64,000 nt of DNA from Bdellovibrio sp. qaytius (GTDB lineage Bacteria; Bdellovibrionota; Bdellovibrionia; Bdellovibrionales; Bdellovibrionaceae). A program made the translations under genes and the position numbers. A model generated the notes under the pieces. The model saw only the letters and a list, made by a program, of their open reading frames with translations. It was not told the DNA's origin and did not search any database. Numbering within the stretch: position 1 is the first letter of the stretch; each line of letters begins with the position of its first letter. The stretch is taken from NCBI GenBank assembly GCA_004011035.1, contig CP025734.1:2750001-2814000 (forward strand), in the 5' to 3' direction. Positions 43,020-52,485 of the stretch are shown one piece after another.

Positions 43020-43877
43020 TTATCCCTCAGCTTCGCTTTGAGTTTCAACCGTCTGTGAGACGGCGATTAGATTTTGATTCAAACGATAGATACGCTTGCC
43101 ATGAATGTTCTTATCATTACAAAGCGAAACTACTTTTTCATTAAAGTCCTGAATGAGCTTTTGCACTTGTATAAATTGATCTGCAGTAAGCGCCACAAAG
43201 GCTGAATACATCTTTCGATGCTCAGGACTTCCAAGCATCGCCACCTGAGCCTGCTTTAAACCTTCAATATGAAATGATCGAATATGAACATTACCCTGCG
43301 AAGACGGCACTTTAAAATACGGTGCAATTGTTCTATAAACTATCTCGCCATTTTCTAATACATTACCGTCGACAAGCTTTTGCCAGATTAAACATTTTAA
43401 AGCTAATTTAATTTCATCATCAGAACAGTTCAAATCGCGAGCCCATCGCTTTGTATCAGAAGGCGAATCGTCAAAACTTAAATAAGTAAAAAGTTGCGGT
43501 ACAAGTGGGTTACTTAAAAACTCTACGGTATCTGTGATTTCAACTTCTTGAATTTGACGAGTCCACACTTTGAAAATTTCACGACTATAAAGAGCTTTGA
43601 GTTGATTATCCGGAGCCGCATGCAGATTTGCCAGCAGCATAACAAAGCTAGTTTCATCGCTATTCAGCTGAAGTCCCTTTAAAAGTGCTGGAAGCAAATG
43701 CGCTGCTAAAACTTTTTCTCCCAAGACCAAGGCTCGTAAGTATGATCTGCTTTTTAGCCCCATCTCTTCAGCCCACTTTTCATATGAAAAAGTAGTTTCA
43801 GTTCTTTTTCTAAATTTATAAATATCTTTTAAATACTCAGTTAAATTTTTGTATTCATAAACATTTGGTTTAGTCAT
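43020..43877 (-). CDS. TIGR02147/DUF4423-family regulator (second copy)
   Basis: 285 residues from the ATG at 43877; GTG 43904 would add nine residues. It begins VYEYKNLTEYLKDIYKFRKR, the N-terminal signature of TIGR02147 proteins. A helix-turn-helix-like region (FSYEKWAEEMGLKSRSYLRALVLGEK) and the DUF4423 C-terminal part with SSQGNVHIRSFHIEGLKQA follow. It differs strongly from the copy at 14556. It diverges from an exported-protein gene at 44093, and an inverted repeat (43922-43942) lies between them. Confidence 0.82.
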   Translation of the reverse strand: MTKPNVYEYKNLTEYLKDIYKFRKRTETTFSYEKWAEEMGLKSRSYLRALVLGEKVLAAHLLPALLKGLQLNSDETSFVMLLANLHAAPDNQLKALYSREIFKVWTRQIQEVEITDTVEFLSNPLVPQLFTYLSFDDSPSDTKRWARDLNCSDDEIKLALKCLIWQKLVDGNVLENGEIVYRTIAPYFKVPSSQGNVHIRSFHIEGLKQAQVAMLGSPEHRKMYSAFVALTADQFIQVQKLIQDFNEKVVSLCNDKNIHGKRIYRLNQNLIAVSQTVETQSEAEG

Positions 43878-43921
43878 AACTACAAAATAACAGATCCATC
43901 TCACCTTGAGACGTCCAGTTT

Positions 43922-43942
43922 TTGTTCTCTAAAAAAGAACAA
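43922..43942. promoter_or_regulatory. TTGTTCT...AGAACAA palindrome between regulator and exported gene
   Basis: TTGTTCT (43922-43928) and AGAACAA (43936-43942), 7-bp perfect arms with a 7-base spacer, lying 45 bases from the regulator start and 150 bases from the plus-strand gene. It is a candidate operator for the TIGR02147 protein. The core GTTC...GAAC is shared with 13784-13801. Confidence 0.4.
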
Positions 43943-44092
43943 TACTCGCAATTCGCGTCTCTGTAATAAACCTATTCACCCAAGTACTGGTTATTTTTGA
44001 TTTAGAGTTGTCAGCCCTTTTGCAAATCGAAACTAACAACACTACGCCTATCAGAGCGCATCTTCTGGTATTAACAAAACAAGGAGAAATTT

Positions 44093-44848
44093 ATGAAGTC
44101 AGTTTTAATGGTTACATTAATATTATCAGGTTCATTAGCGTTTGCAGGCGGCGGAACAATCGGAAGCGATACAGCTTCTACATGTTTAGAAGTCGTAAAT
44201 AAAGTAATCAGCACAGCTCAAGAAACACAAGCCAATCTACAAGTTTTAAAAAGCCAAGTTAGCGATGCTAAATTATATGCTTCGTTAGACAAACACTTAG
44301 CCAGAGTTCAGTCGCGCGCGCCAAAATTTAAAGCGGATATGAATGAAATTGCACAAAATTGTCAGACCTATGGAGATGACGGTGCTATCGCTGCAAAATC
44401 AGATTCAAGCATTGCGCTAGCTAATTTGCTTAGTCTGAAAGAATTCAATACAGAAGTTCGCATGGCCATTAATTATGATAAAAGTTGTGGAGATTTTTCT
44501 CAACTTCAAAAAAGTGAATATAGAGAACACATGCCAACACTTATCAGCATTAACTATTCAAACAATGATTTAAACTGGGGCGCGAAAGGCGAAGAAAATA
44601 TTAAATTAGACACCCAAATCGCCTTAGTACAACAGCTTTATAACTCTAAAATTCCATTTACTGTTGTGTGTGAAAAATCAAAAAATATTACACCCAGCTA
44701 CAACGCTCAACAAAACACCCTGACTTACCGTTACTCTACAAGCCGTGATTTTTCTCTTTTAGATACAGACACTCAGTTTGGTGGCAAAGCTTACCATAAC
44801 CCATATGCCTCAGACGTCACTAAAGCCATTCTAGAATCTACGAAGTAA
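44093..44848 (+). CDS. Exported protein of unknown function
   Basis: 251 residues with a signal peptide (MKSVLMVTLILSGSLAFAGG). The first half of the mature chain is helical (TCLEVVNKVISTAQETQANLQ over a longer run) and the second half more strand-like, with four cysteines. AAGGAGAAATTT precedes the ATG. It is divergent from a TIGR02147 regulator and is followed by another small exported protein. I do not recognise the family. Confidence 0.6.
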   Translation: MKSVLMVTLILSGSLAFAGGGTIGSDTASTCLEVVNKVISTAQETQANLQVLKSQVSDAKLYASLDKHLARVQSRAPKFKADMNEIAQNCQTYGDDGAIAAKSDSSIALANLLSLKEFNTEVRMAINYDKSCGDFSQLQKSEYREHMPTLISINYSNNDLNWGAKGEENIKLDTQIALVQQLYNSKIPFTVVCEKSKNITPSYNAQQNTLTYRYSTSRDFSLLDTDTQFGGKAYHNPYASDVTKAILESTK

Positions 44849-44854
44849 TCTTTC

Positions 44855-44881
44855 AGAGATGGAGGTCAAACCTCCATCTCT
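44855..44881 (+). terminator. Strong hairpin after the exported-protein gene
   Basis: AGAGATGGAGGT-CAA-ACCTCCATCTCT, a perfect 12-bp stem with a 3-base loop, six bases past the stop. The following bases (TCGTC) are not a T-run, so termination would be inefficient; it may instead protect the mRNA 3' end. Confidence 0.55.
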
Positions 44882-45024
44882 TCGTCAACCCATTGGACAG
44901 CTGACATCTTACGACCATTTTTACTATGAGAAATCGCCTTAATCTCGAATTTAGAGGCTCTCAGCACGGCACAACTCCTGCTCTAGATAATTCGTCGAAA
45001 CAATTATCCCGCTAAGGAGTTTTT

Positions 45025-45432
45025 ATGAAAACGAGCCTACTTTCAGTTTTAGCCCTACTTTCTTTAACGATCTTAACTGCTAACCAAGCTCATGCTAGCT
45101 CTGGTGGGTATGTCTTCAAATGTGGGATTAGCTACAGCGTAGAAAACGCAGGGTATTCTGGTAAAGCAGAATCTTTCGAGTTTGCTTCTAAGCGCATATC
45201 AAATGATGATGCCGAAGCTAATCCTGATCGCGCCGAAAGTATCGTTAAAATCTTTGGCGATCTTAAAACTACAGTTGTGTATGCAGACGATCAAATCATT
45301 GCTGTATCAGTTGAAGATCTTAAATCAGGTCTCATTACCAAAGGCAAAAACAGTGTTGCTCTTTATGATAAAAAAGCGAATAAGTCTTACGACCTAGGCT
45401 GCGGTCAAAAAGTTTATACAACTAACAATTAA
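45025..45432 (+). CDS. Small exported protein of unknown function
   Basis: 135 residues with a signal peptide ending near ANQAHA. The mature part (about 110 residues) has two cysteines (FKCGIS, LGCGQK) that probably pair, and alternating short strands. TAAGGAG precedes the ATG. No family recognised. Confidence 0.6.
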   Translation: MKTSLLSVLALLSLTILTANQAHASSGGYVFKCGISYSVENAGYSGKAESFEFASKRISNDDAEANPDRAESIVKIFGDLKTTVVYADDQIIAVSVEDLKSGLITKGKNSVALYDKKANKSYDLGCGQKVYTTNN

Positions 45433-45552
45433 TACCTCATCAGCCTATAGAACAGGGCTTTAGAACTAATATAACCGACTCTGAGTTATAAATATTACTT
45501 TCGCTATTTTATATCCCGTATCATAGGCAGTATTGTGTTATCTATTCTGCCT

Positions 45553-46512
45553 ATGAAAACATGGAAAATCGCAATTTTAGCAGCATCTATTTTATCGGGT
45601 TGTCTTTTCTCATCTGCAGATAACGTTAAAAATCCAATTAACTACAGCATCAATCAAGAGACTCTTGTTAACGAAGCCTTTCAAAATGTTTCGCAAGATC
45701 ACTTAAGTTCAGTGATTACGAAACTTTCTAGTTACGCAAACAGAAGTGCTTACACACAATTAGGCATTGATTCTTTTGACTGGATTGTTGACCACTGGAA
45801 AGAGCTTACGAAAAATCGCACTGATGTTGAGATCACTCGTTTCACCCACACACTTTACAAACAACCGACGATCATTTTAACAATCAAAGGCAGCGACCCT
45901 GTTTTACAAAATGAAATTATTATTTTAAGCGCTCACGGTGATACAATTAATAATGATACTAACGATGTGAATGCAGTTGCTCCAGGTGCTGATGACAATG
46001 CTTCGGGTGTGGCAACGATCTCTGAAATTTTACGTCGCCTCGTTGAATTAGATTATAAACCTCAGCGCACAATTCAGTTTATCGTTTATGCCGCTGAAGA
46101 ACCTACTAGCGATCGCGCATCTTACGAGCTAACACGTTGGTATCGCCAAAATAATAAAAACGTAGTTGGTGTAATGAACTACGATCAAACGAATTACAAA
46201 ACTGGGCCTTATGATATTGTGTTAATCGGTGATTACACAAGTGTAGAGCAAAATGCTTTTATCGGAAATTTAATAGACACTTATCTTAAAGTACCTTGGA
46301 CAACTCAGAACTGTGGTTACCAATGTTCTGACCATGCTGCATGGAATATCGAAGGCTACCCGGCAAGCCTTGCGTTTGAGAGCTATTTAGAAGGCGAAAA
46401 TCCAAATATCCATACTCACAAAGATACTTTCCATACAATGAACAATAGCACCGAGCATTCAGTGCTATTTGTAAAACTTGGTTTAGCTTTTGCGATTGAA
46501 TTAGATAAGTAG
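45553..46512 (+). CDS. M28-family zinc aminopeptidase lipoprotein
   Basis: The ATG at 45553 gives a lipoprotein signal with lipobox LSGC; a GTG at 45535 would add six residues. 319 residues. The metal ligands of M28 peptidases are in order: SAHGDTINN (His), APGADDNASGVA (bridging Asp), YAAEEPTSDRAS (Glu-Glu), a middle Asp in MNYDQTNYK and a late His in NIHTHKDTFH. CGYQCSDHAAW carries the family's disulfide. The enzyme should remove N-terminal residues from peptides at the cell envelope. Confidence 0.88.
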   Translation: MKTWKIAILAASILSGCLFSSADNVKNPINYSINQETLVNEAFQNVSQDHLSSVITKLSSYANRSAYTQLGIDSFDWIVDHWKELTKNRTDVEITRFTHTLYKQPTIILTIKGSDPVLQNEIIILSAHGDTINNDTNDVNAVAPGADDNASGVATISEILRRLVELDYKPQRTIQFIVYAAEEPTSDRASYELTRWYRQNNKNVVGVMNYDQTNYKTGPYDIVLIGDYTSVEQNAFIGNLIDTYLKVPWTTQNCGYQCSDHAAWNIEGYPASLAFESYLEGENPNIHTHKDTFHTMNNSTEHSVLFVKLGLAFAIELDK

Positions 46513-46517
46513 TCTTC

Positions 46518-47084
46518 GTGAACACACTGTACTGGATCGAAGAACTTCTACCAAATGAGGTCATCCCTAAAAAGATGCCCGGTGGAGTTGGTTATTACTT
46601 AGGTGATAAATTTATTTTATTTCTAAGCGAAGACAGTAAAACCACGCTTCACAAAGGTATCAACTACCCGTTTCAGTTATTTTACGGCGTGTTTTTTCCG
46701 ATCGTAAAATTAAAACACAATGCTGTGATAGCGAAATTTCAATTTTTAGAAAATCATCCTGTTAAAAAAGAATGGTTATATATTCCGGCTGAAAATGAAA
46801 ATTTTGAAGACGAAGTGCGCTTGGTTTTGCGCGAAGTATTAAGAAAAAATCCTCTTTTTGGAATTCCTGTTAAAGAAACAGCTGCAGAAAAACGCGCGCG
46901 CGAAAATGCTGATGAGATCATTGATACTCGCAAACCCAGTTTATTCAACACCGACGCGCCAAAGCAGAAGCCCCAGCCTAAGCCTAAACCCGCAGCTAAA
47001 TCTAAAGCCCCAGGCAAAAAGCCAAAAGAAAATCAGAAAGCCATCAACGAACTTCTTCTGAATATCGCCAAACGCCGCAACTAA
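46518..47084 (+). CDS. Protein with possible TfoX-N-like domain and basic tail
   Basis: 188 residues from a GTG start six bases past the peptidase stop; no ATG is available near the start. The first 115 residues have a compact alpha/beta character, and VIPKKMPGGVGYYLGDKFILFL resembles the KKMFGG.G segment of TfoX N-terminal domains, though this is a weak similarity. The last 65 residues are a Lys/Pro/Ala tail (KQKPQPKPKPAAKSKAPGKK). Function not known. Confidence 0.5.
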   Translation: MNTLYWIEELLPNEVIPKKMPGGVGYYLGDKFILFLSEDSKTTLHKGINYPFQLFYGVFFPIVKLKHNAVIAKFQFLENHPVKKEWLYIPAENENFEDEVRLVLREVLRKNPLFGIPVKETAAEKRARENADEIIDTRKPSLFNTDAPKQKPQPKPKPAAKSKAPGKKPKENQKAINELLLNIAKRRN

Positions 47085-47088
47085 AAAT

Positions 47089-48159
47089 TTATTTTAATTT
47101 TTCGATCCAGTTTAATGTATCGGCTTTGTGACCGTACTGGATATCAGTCAATTCTTTGTAAAGCTTTGTTGTTACATCGCCCATTTGACCGTTATTGATT
47201 TTAACTTTCCAGTCTTTAGCAGCAAACTCACCCACTGGTGAAATCACAGCCGCAGTGCCCGTACCGAATGCTTCGACTAAGTTACCGTTAACGGCACCGT
47301 CACGAATTTCTTGAAGTTTAATTTTACGTTCAACAATCGGAAGATTCCATTGTTTTAATACGCTAATAACTGAATCACGCATTCCACCCGCTAAGATTGT
47401 GCCATCAAGTGAAGGTGTCACGATTTCATTTTTGAAAACGAAGAACACATTCATTGTTCCAACTTCTTCAACGTAAGTGCGAGTTGTATCTAACCATAAC
47501 ACTTGCGAGTAATCGTTTTTCTTAGCCTCGTAAGCTGCTTTTAAACTTGATGCGTAGTTAGCTGCAGCTTTTGTATTACCTAAACCACCCGGGCATGCGC
47601 GTGTGTAATCTTCTTCAACCCAGATGTTAACCGGAGCTAAACCTGATTTATAGTAAGCACCAACTGGAGATAAAATAATAAAGTATGTGTATTCGCGTGA
47701 TGGACGAACACCTAAGAAACCTTCGCTGCCAATTAAAGTTGGACGAATATATAAAGCTGAACCTTTGCTTTCTGGAATCCAGCTTTCATCAATTTTTACT
47801 AATTCACGAATACCTTGAAGAAATAATTCTTTAGGCGGAGCCACCATGCACAGACGTTCAGCGCCTTGGCACATGCGTTTCCAGTTATACTCCATACGAA
47901 ATAACGCTACATCGCCATTTTGCTGACGAAAAGCCTTCATGCCTTCAAAAAGAGCTTGTCCGTAATGCAGAACGCTAGCCGCTGGATCTAATGCTAAAGG
48001 CCCGTAAGGAACGATTTTAGATTCGTACCAGCCCTTATCATCGCTATATTTAGCCACAAACATATGGTCAGTAAAATATTGGCCAAAACCTAAATTATTA
48101 GCGTCAGGTTTTGGTAACGGTTGTGTCGTTTTTGTGACTGAAATAGGGGCTAAATTCAT
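47089..48159 (-). CDS. ilvE: Branched-chain amino acid aminotransferase
   Basis: 356 residues from the ATG at 48159 (MNLAPISVTKTTQ); the longer frame to 48195 lacks support. PLP fold type IV. The PLP lysine lies in GGLGNTKAAANYASSL, and the substrate segments LHYGQALFEGMKAFR and ALYIRPTLIGSEGFLGVRPS are typical of the larger, mitochondria-like BCAT class. EVGTMNVFFVF and GTVL-type late motifs are visible. It catalyses the last step of Val/Leu/Ile synthesis and the first of their breakdown. Confidence 0.93.
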   Translation of the reverse strand: MNLAPISVTKTTQPLPKPDANNLGFGQYFTDHMFVAKYSDDKGWYESKIVPYGPLALDPAASVLHYGQALFEGMKAFRQQNGDVALFRMEYNWKRMCQGAERLCMVAPPKELFLQGIRELVKIDESWIPESKGSALYIRPTLIGSEGFLGVRPSREYTYFIILSPVGAYYKSGLAPVNIWVEEDYTRACPGGLGNTKAAANYASSLKAAYEAKKNDYSQVLWLDTTRTYVEEVGTMNVFFVFKNEIVTPSLDGTILAGGMRDSVISVLKQWNLPIVERKIKLQEIRDGAVNGNLVEAFGTGTAAVISPVGEFAAKDWKVKINNGQMGDVTTKLYKELTDIQYGHKADTLNWIEKLK

Positions 48160-48188
48160 GGGCGTATAGAACCATAGGACTGCTTGCC

Positions 48189-48217
48189 TTGACAAGAATT
48201 TTTATCCCCGCTGAAAT
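48189..48217 (+). promoter_or_regulatory. Candidate sigma-70 promoter
   Basis: TTGACA, a 17-base spacer and TGAAAT. The predicted start would leave a leader of about 19 bases with AAAGGAA before the ATG at 48243. It lies in the 83-base divergent gap with ilvE. Confidence 0.5.
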
Positions 48218-48242
48218 GGTTACCTGATTGAAAAGGAACCCC

Positions 48243-48734
48243 ATGCGAATTACATTGATCACCCTATTGTTTGCTTTAACAGCAATTGCTGTTACGGCAC
48301 CAGCCTATGCCTTAACAGAAAAACCGCAAACAATTGAATGCCCTTTGAAAATGGCCGTTAGTTTTAAACCTGAAAAAAATATTCCTACATTTCAATTTCG
48401 TGATTTTGAAACAGACACTATTGAATTCCAATCATTAGCTATGTTTGATCAAGATCCGAAAAAAAAGATGCAGTTAAAACCTGACAATGGTGACAGTCCA
48501 CCGCCACACACTTGGACAATCAAGCCTGCTGAAGAAAAAAAAGACGATGGCTCTCCTGCTTGGCAAAATGCGGCCGGAGAAAAAGCCAAAGCGATCATCC
48601 CGTGGTTAGTTTGTTATTATGGAAAAAACAACAAACAGATTTTCGTTAAGCGATTTGCAAAAATTCCGCAATCTTGCACAACACAAGCTTCAAAAACGAA
48701 TTCAAAAATTTTTAACACTGTCGTTTGCAAGTAA
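48243..48734 (+). CDS. Small exported protein
   Basis: 163 residues from the ATG at 48243, preceded by AAAGGAA. Signal peptide MRITLITLLFALTAIAVTAPAYA. The mature chain is strand-like and has four cysteines (ECPLK, LVCYYG, SCTT, VVCK), one of them at the very end. Its TAA shares a base with the ATG of the CBS protein (TAATG). I do not recognise it. Confidence 0.6.
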   Translation: MRITLITLLFALTAIAVTAPAYALTEKPQTIECPLKMAVSFKPEKNIPTFQFRDFETDTIEFQSLAMFDQDPKKKMQLKPDNGDSPPPHTWTIKPAEEKKDDGSPAWQNAAGEKAKAIIPWLVCYYGKNNKQIFVKRFAKIPQSCTTQASKTNSKIFNTVVCK

Positions 48735-49780
48735 TGCTCGAAGTTTTTATCGTCGCGTTTAGTATTTTGGCCAATGCCGTTCTATCTGGTCTTGAAATGG
48801 CATTTGTTACAGTTTCTAAAGCGCATCTAAAAAAATTAGCCTCTCAAGGATCATCTTCTGCGGCTCGTGTTTTAAAATTAAAATCTAATCCAGAACGCAC
48901 TCTTTCAGTTTTACAAGTTGGTATTACTTTAGTGGGAGCCATTTCAGCAGCCGTAACCGGTGCCAGCGCCGAAGAGAATTTAAGCCCGTGGCTGATGTCA
49001 TACTTTGGCATCACTGAACGGCTTGCTGAATCACTCAGTATTCTAGCTGTGGTGATTCCGTTAACTTACGTTAGCGTTGTGATCGGCGAACTTGTACCGA
49101 AATCTGTCGCCTTAAGATTTCCGGTGAAGATAGCTCTATGGGGTGGATTACTTTTAATGATCATGGACCGCGCGTTTGCGCCGTTTGTTGTGATCTTTGA
49201 ATATTCGACTAAGTTTATCACTCGCTTATTGTTCGCAAAAATTTCGACGAAAGACAATGTGGATACCACTCAAGAAGTTGACCTTGATAGTTTAGGCGAA
49301 ACTCATAAGCAGTATATCTTTAACTTAATCGGAATCGATAAACGCAAAGTAAAAGATATTATGGTTCCGTGGGATCAAGTGACTACGATTCAAATTGATG
49401 ATCATGCTCATGATGTTTTACAAAAAATCAGAACACAAATGTTTACCCGCCTACCTGTGGTGGGTGAAGACAAAATCCAGGGTATTTTATACACAAAAGA
49501 TTTTACAGCCGAACCTGAGATGACATTACTTGATTGGACAAAACTTATTCGCAAGGCCGAGTTTTTATCTCCGAACGAGCCTGTAATAAATGCGTTAAAG
49601 AAATTGCAAACACGCAAAAGTCATATGGGCATCGTGCGTTCAGGCGAAAACATTTTAGGTATTGTTACTTTAGAAGATATTTTCGAAGAATTTGTCGGTG
49701 AAATTTACGACGAATCAGACGAAACACAAACATTATTATCAAGCACTTCAAAAATCAGAACTCAAAATTTTAGAAAATAA
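48734..49780 (+). CDS. CNNM/DUF21 membrane protein with CBS pair
   Basis: 348 residues from the ATG at 48734. The DUF21 (CNNM) membrane domain occupies about residues 1-170: FSILANAVLSGLEMAFVTVSK, LQVGITLVGAISAAVTGASAE and VVIGELVPKSVALRFP are its conserved loops. A CBS-domain pair follows (about 195-330). The C-terminal CorC_HlyC domain of many homologues is missing. The family is linked to magnesium and cobalt export or to haemolysin-like labels. Likely a cation-handling inner-membrane protein. Confidence 0.85.
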   Translation: MLEVFIVAFSILANAVLSGLEMAFVTVSKAHLKKLASQGSSSAARVLKLKSNPERTLSVLQVGITLVGAISAAVTGASAEENLSPWLMSYFGITERLAESLSILAVVIPLTYVSVVIGELVPKSVALRFPVKIALWGGLLLMIMDRAFAPFVVIFEYSTKFITRLLFAKISTKDNVDTTQEVDLDSLGETHKQYIFNLIGIDKRKVKDIMVPWDQVTTIQIDDHAHDVLQKIRTQMFTRLPVVGEDKIQGILYTKDFTAEPEMTLLDWTKLIRKAEFLSPNEPVINALKKLQTRKSHMGIVRSGENILGIVTLEDIFEEFVGEIYDESDETQTLLSSTSKIRTQNFRK

Positions 49781-49797
49781 AAAAACAGAGAAAAAAT

Positions 49798-50190
49798 ATG
49801 GAAGTTGATGAAAAAACCTTATTCGAAGTCTTAGGCGGCGTAGTAACAATTGAAAAAATCGTCGCTCGTTTCTACACCCTGATGGACACTTTGCCAGAAG
49901 CTAAAGACATTCGCGATCAACACTCTGCTGATTTAACTGATGCTAAAGAAAAGTTAGTTATGTTTTTAACGGGCTGGTCAGGTGGACCACAAGTTTATAT
50001 CGAAAAATTTGGCCACCCTAGATTACGCGCCAGACACATGCCTTTTAAAATCGGCGAAAAAGAACGCGATCAATGGTTACATTGTATGTTTAAGGCCTTA
50101 GATGACTGTGAAATTGCAGAGCCTACACGTGGTGAGCTTAAGAAAAGTTTTGCACATATCGCTGACTTTATGCGAAACCAACAAGCTTAG
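49798..50190 (+). CDS. Group II truncated hemoglobin (GlbO-like)
   Basis: 130 residues. Group II marks are B9-B10 Phe25-Tyr26, the PGGPQ-like GWSGGPQVYIEKFG, proximal His80 in LRARHMPFKIG and Trp93 (G8) in ERDQWLHCMFKAL. Such proteins bind oxygen tightly and are linked to NO or peroxide detoxification. It lies 17 bases after the CBS protein with a purine-rich leader. Confidence 0.92.
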   Translation: MEVDEKTLFEVLGGVVTIEKIVARFYTLMDTLPEAKDIRDQHSADLTDAKEKLVMFLTGWSGGPQVYIEKFGHPRLRARHMPFKIGEKERDQWLHCMFKALDDCEIAEPTRGELKKSFAHIADFMRNQQA

Positions 50191-50309
50191 CTTACGATAG
50201 TATAAACTATATGGCGCTGCCGTAAATTGCTCCCCAAAGACGAACTAAACTCCAATATATTTAAGTTCAGCACCTACTTTAGATTAAAAAATTATAATGC
50301 TGTCAAATT

Positions 50310-50339
50310 TTGACTCGGCTTTAAAACTGGTGTTTTAAT
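50310..50339 (+). promoter_or_regulatory. Candidate sigma-70 promoter of the phosphoesterase
   Basis: TTGACT, an 18-base spacer and TTTAAT, 37 bases upstream of the start codon at 50376. A TATAAT at 50293 has no matching upstream box and lies too far up. Confidence 0.45.
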
Positions 50340-50375
50340 AATCCTGTTAGCAACTTTAAATGCTAAGGGGCCAGT

Positions 50376-51218
50376 ATGAAAGCGACTAAATTATCATGGA
50401 TCATCGGAGTATTTTTAACGGTTATCTGTGCTGGCGTTAATGCCTCAGCCGGAAAATATTTTAACCGCGTTGTTTATGTCTTATTTGAAAATACTGGCTA
50501 TCTAAAAACAATTAAACAACCCTTCTTCAGCAAACTTTCACAAAGCGGAGCAAATTTCGCAGCCTTCACTGCTGAAACTCATCCATCACAAGGCAACTAC
50601 ATCGCCTTAACTTCAGGAGATTTAAATGGAGTTAAAAACGATGCTAACTATGATTTAAATGTGAATAACATTGTTGATCTGTTAGATGCGCGCAACATCA
50701 CTTGGAAAGTTTATGCTGAAGCTTACCCTGGCAACTGCTTTCAAGGATTAAAGAGCGGTTCTTACGCTCGTAAACATAATCCATTCATTAGTTATACAAG
50801 CATTCAAAAAAATGTGAATCGTTGCGCAAACATTGTTGATGCCTCGCAATTTGATAAAGATGCAGCCAGTGGTCAACTACCAAATTATGTATTCTATGTT
50901 CCAGATATTAAGAATGACGGCCACGACACGGGCGTATCTTATGCCGACAAATGGTATTCAAAAAAATTCTCGCCTTACGTAAATGATCCTGTTTTCATGA
51001 ACGACACTATTTTAATTACAACGTTTGATGAAAACGATGGAACCAACGGAAACCAAATTTACACAAGTATTGTTGGCCCGCATGTAAAAGCAGTGAGTGT
51101 TACAGCACAAGTCAGCCACTACAGTTTATTAAAACTAATGGAAGACAACTGGGATCTAGGAAATTTAGGCAAACTTGATGCGACAGCAGCACCAATTCCT
51201 GAAAATATTTGGAAGTAA
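50376..51218 (+). CDS. Exported phosphoesterase (acid phosphatase/phospholipase C family)
   Basis: 280 residues with a signal peptide (first 25 residues, ending NASA). Alkaline-phosphatase-superfamily marks of PF04185-type enzymes: VVYVLFENTGY with the metal-binding Glu-Asn, AETHPSQGNYIALTSGD with the Thr/Ser nucleophile, NDGHDTGVSYAD with Asp-His and TTFDENDG with the late acidic ligands. AAGGGG precedes the ATG. Likely periplasmic or secreted; could act on phospholipids or phosphate esters. Convergent with the ClC gene, one base apart. Confidence 0.82.
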   Translation: MKATKLSWIIGVFLTVICAGVNASAGKYFNRVVYVLFENTGYLKTIKQPFFSKLSQSGANFAAFTAETHPSQGNYIALTSGDLNGVKNDANYDLNVNNIVDLLDARNITWKVYAEAYPGNCFQGLKSGSYARKHNPFISYTSIQKNVNRCANIVDASQFDKDAASGQLPNYVFYVPDIKNDGHDTGVSYADKWYSKKFSPYVNDPVFMNDTILITTFDENDGTNGNQIYTSIVGPHVKAVSVTAQVSHYSLLKLMEDNWDLGNLGKLDATAAPIPENIWK

Positions 51219-51219
51219 A

Positions 51220-52485
51220 CTATTGATCGATCAGCCCGCCGCCACCGCGACCATTTGTATCTTCACCGCTTGATTCACCCACGGGGCGCTCACGGAATCC
51301 TCCAGTCGGAAAACCGCCGAATTGAAAATTCATAAAATTAAATTTGCGCACGATGGGGTGAAGATAAATACTTTGCTCACCTGAAAAGCTATGCACCACA
51401 GAAAAGAAAATATAAACCCAAAGTAACATCGTATAATCCATCAAACTTGCGCATAAAATCACGCAGGTCCATTTTAAGCGCGTCACTCCGGCAAATACGG
51501 CAAAGGCTCCCAATGTTGATCCTAAGAGTAAACTCTCACCAAAATACTGTGCCGCTGTCGCGCCAATTCCACAACCCACTAAAACTAATGGCACATATTC
51601 GCCACCGAAAAATCCTAATGATACGCATAACAATGTAAAAACTAATTTTAAAAGCACAAGCTGCATATCGCTTTCAATCATCAATGCGCCCGAGCTAAAT
51701 TTTGAAACTAAATCTAAACTTAAACTTTGAAGTGGACGTAAACCCGGATTGTAAAGAGCATAACCTAAAACGGCAGCCATAACGATGGCCCAAACAATAT
51801 TTTTCTTGGCAAAAAAATCTGAAAGAAAAAAGTAACTTCTTTTATAGGCTCGAGAAAGATAACCGATGATTAAACCTAATAAGAAAATAAACGCAAAACG
51901 TTTAAACCAAGATTCTGTTTCAGGAATTGAAACCGCTGATATCAAATGTGGAAAATTTAAAGACTGTAAAATCAAAACGGCAATCCAGCCTCCAAAAAAA
52001 GTCCAAACTTTTTGTGAAAACTGCGTCGTGTACATTTCGATCAAAAAAATAATCCCAACCCATTTATTACCAGTGATGGCCGCAAAACCAACACAGGCTG
52101 CCACTGGGCCCCAGTAAGGAAGACTTAAATTAAATAATCTAACAATGCCCGTTGTTGTTAAGACGATAACACCTTCGCGCCCTACTGACGCGCCAAAGAG
52201 ATGACTTAAGCTTGCGCCAATAAAGTGATAAAATGATTTCCAACGATTCCAAAAGAAATTTTGCCCTTGGGTCATCTCGTGAAGGTCTTTAACCTTGTAA
52301 GGGTAATACAAAGTTTTTTTCTTTAACAAAACAGTTAAAATAAATAAAATCGGAAGGCCTAATACAATTTCTGGATATTGCTGGCGCAGCACTTCAGAAA
52401 AATTAACCACGGCTTGAAAGCCATAACTTAACGCTGCCGCAGCAACCCCGATAACTAACGCCAAAAATAAATTTAACGGATTCAT
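51220..52485 (-). CDS. ClC-family chloride channel/transporter
   Basis: 421 residues with about ten membrane segments. ClC signatures are GASVGREGV (the loop with the gating Glu, usually GREGP; the Pro is Val here) and FFGGEYVPLVLVG (usually GxFxP). AACVGFAAITGNKWVGIIFLIEMYT is the re-entrant region. The C-terminal 25 residues are hydrophilic and Gly-rich. The first four bases overlap the stop of the O-antigen-ligase-like gene, so it is part of that operon. Ion and mechanism (channel or antiporter) are not set by sequence. Confidence 0.82.
   Translation of the reverse strand: MNPLNLFLALVIGVAAAALSYGFQAVVNFSEVLRQQYPEIVLGLPILFILTVLLKKKTLYYPYKVKDLHEMTQGQNFFWNRWKSFYHFIGASLSHLFGASVGREGVIVLTTTGIVRLFNLSLPYWGPVAACVGFAAITGNKWVGIIFLIEMYTTQFSQKVWTFFGGWIAVLILQSLNFPHLISAVSIPETESWFKRFAFIFLLGLIIGYLSRAYKRSYFFLSDFFAKKNIVWAIVMAAVLGYALYNPGLRPLQSLSLDLVSKFSSGALMIESDMQLVLLKLVFTLLCVSLGFFGGEYVPLVLVGCGIGATAAQYFGESLLLGSTLGAFAVFAGVTRLKWTCVILCASLMDYTMLLWVYIFFSVVHSFSGEQSIYLHPIVRKFNFMNFQFGGFPTGGFRERPVGESSGEDTNGRGGGGLIDQ

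Noticed and set aside
50293-50298. TATAAT as -10 box for the phosphoesterase
   Set aside because: No -35 box at suitable spacing; TTGACT-N18-TTTAAT just downstream is better placed.
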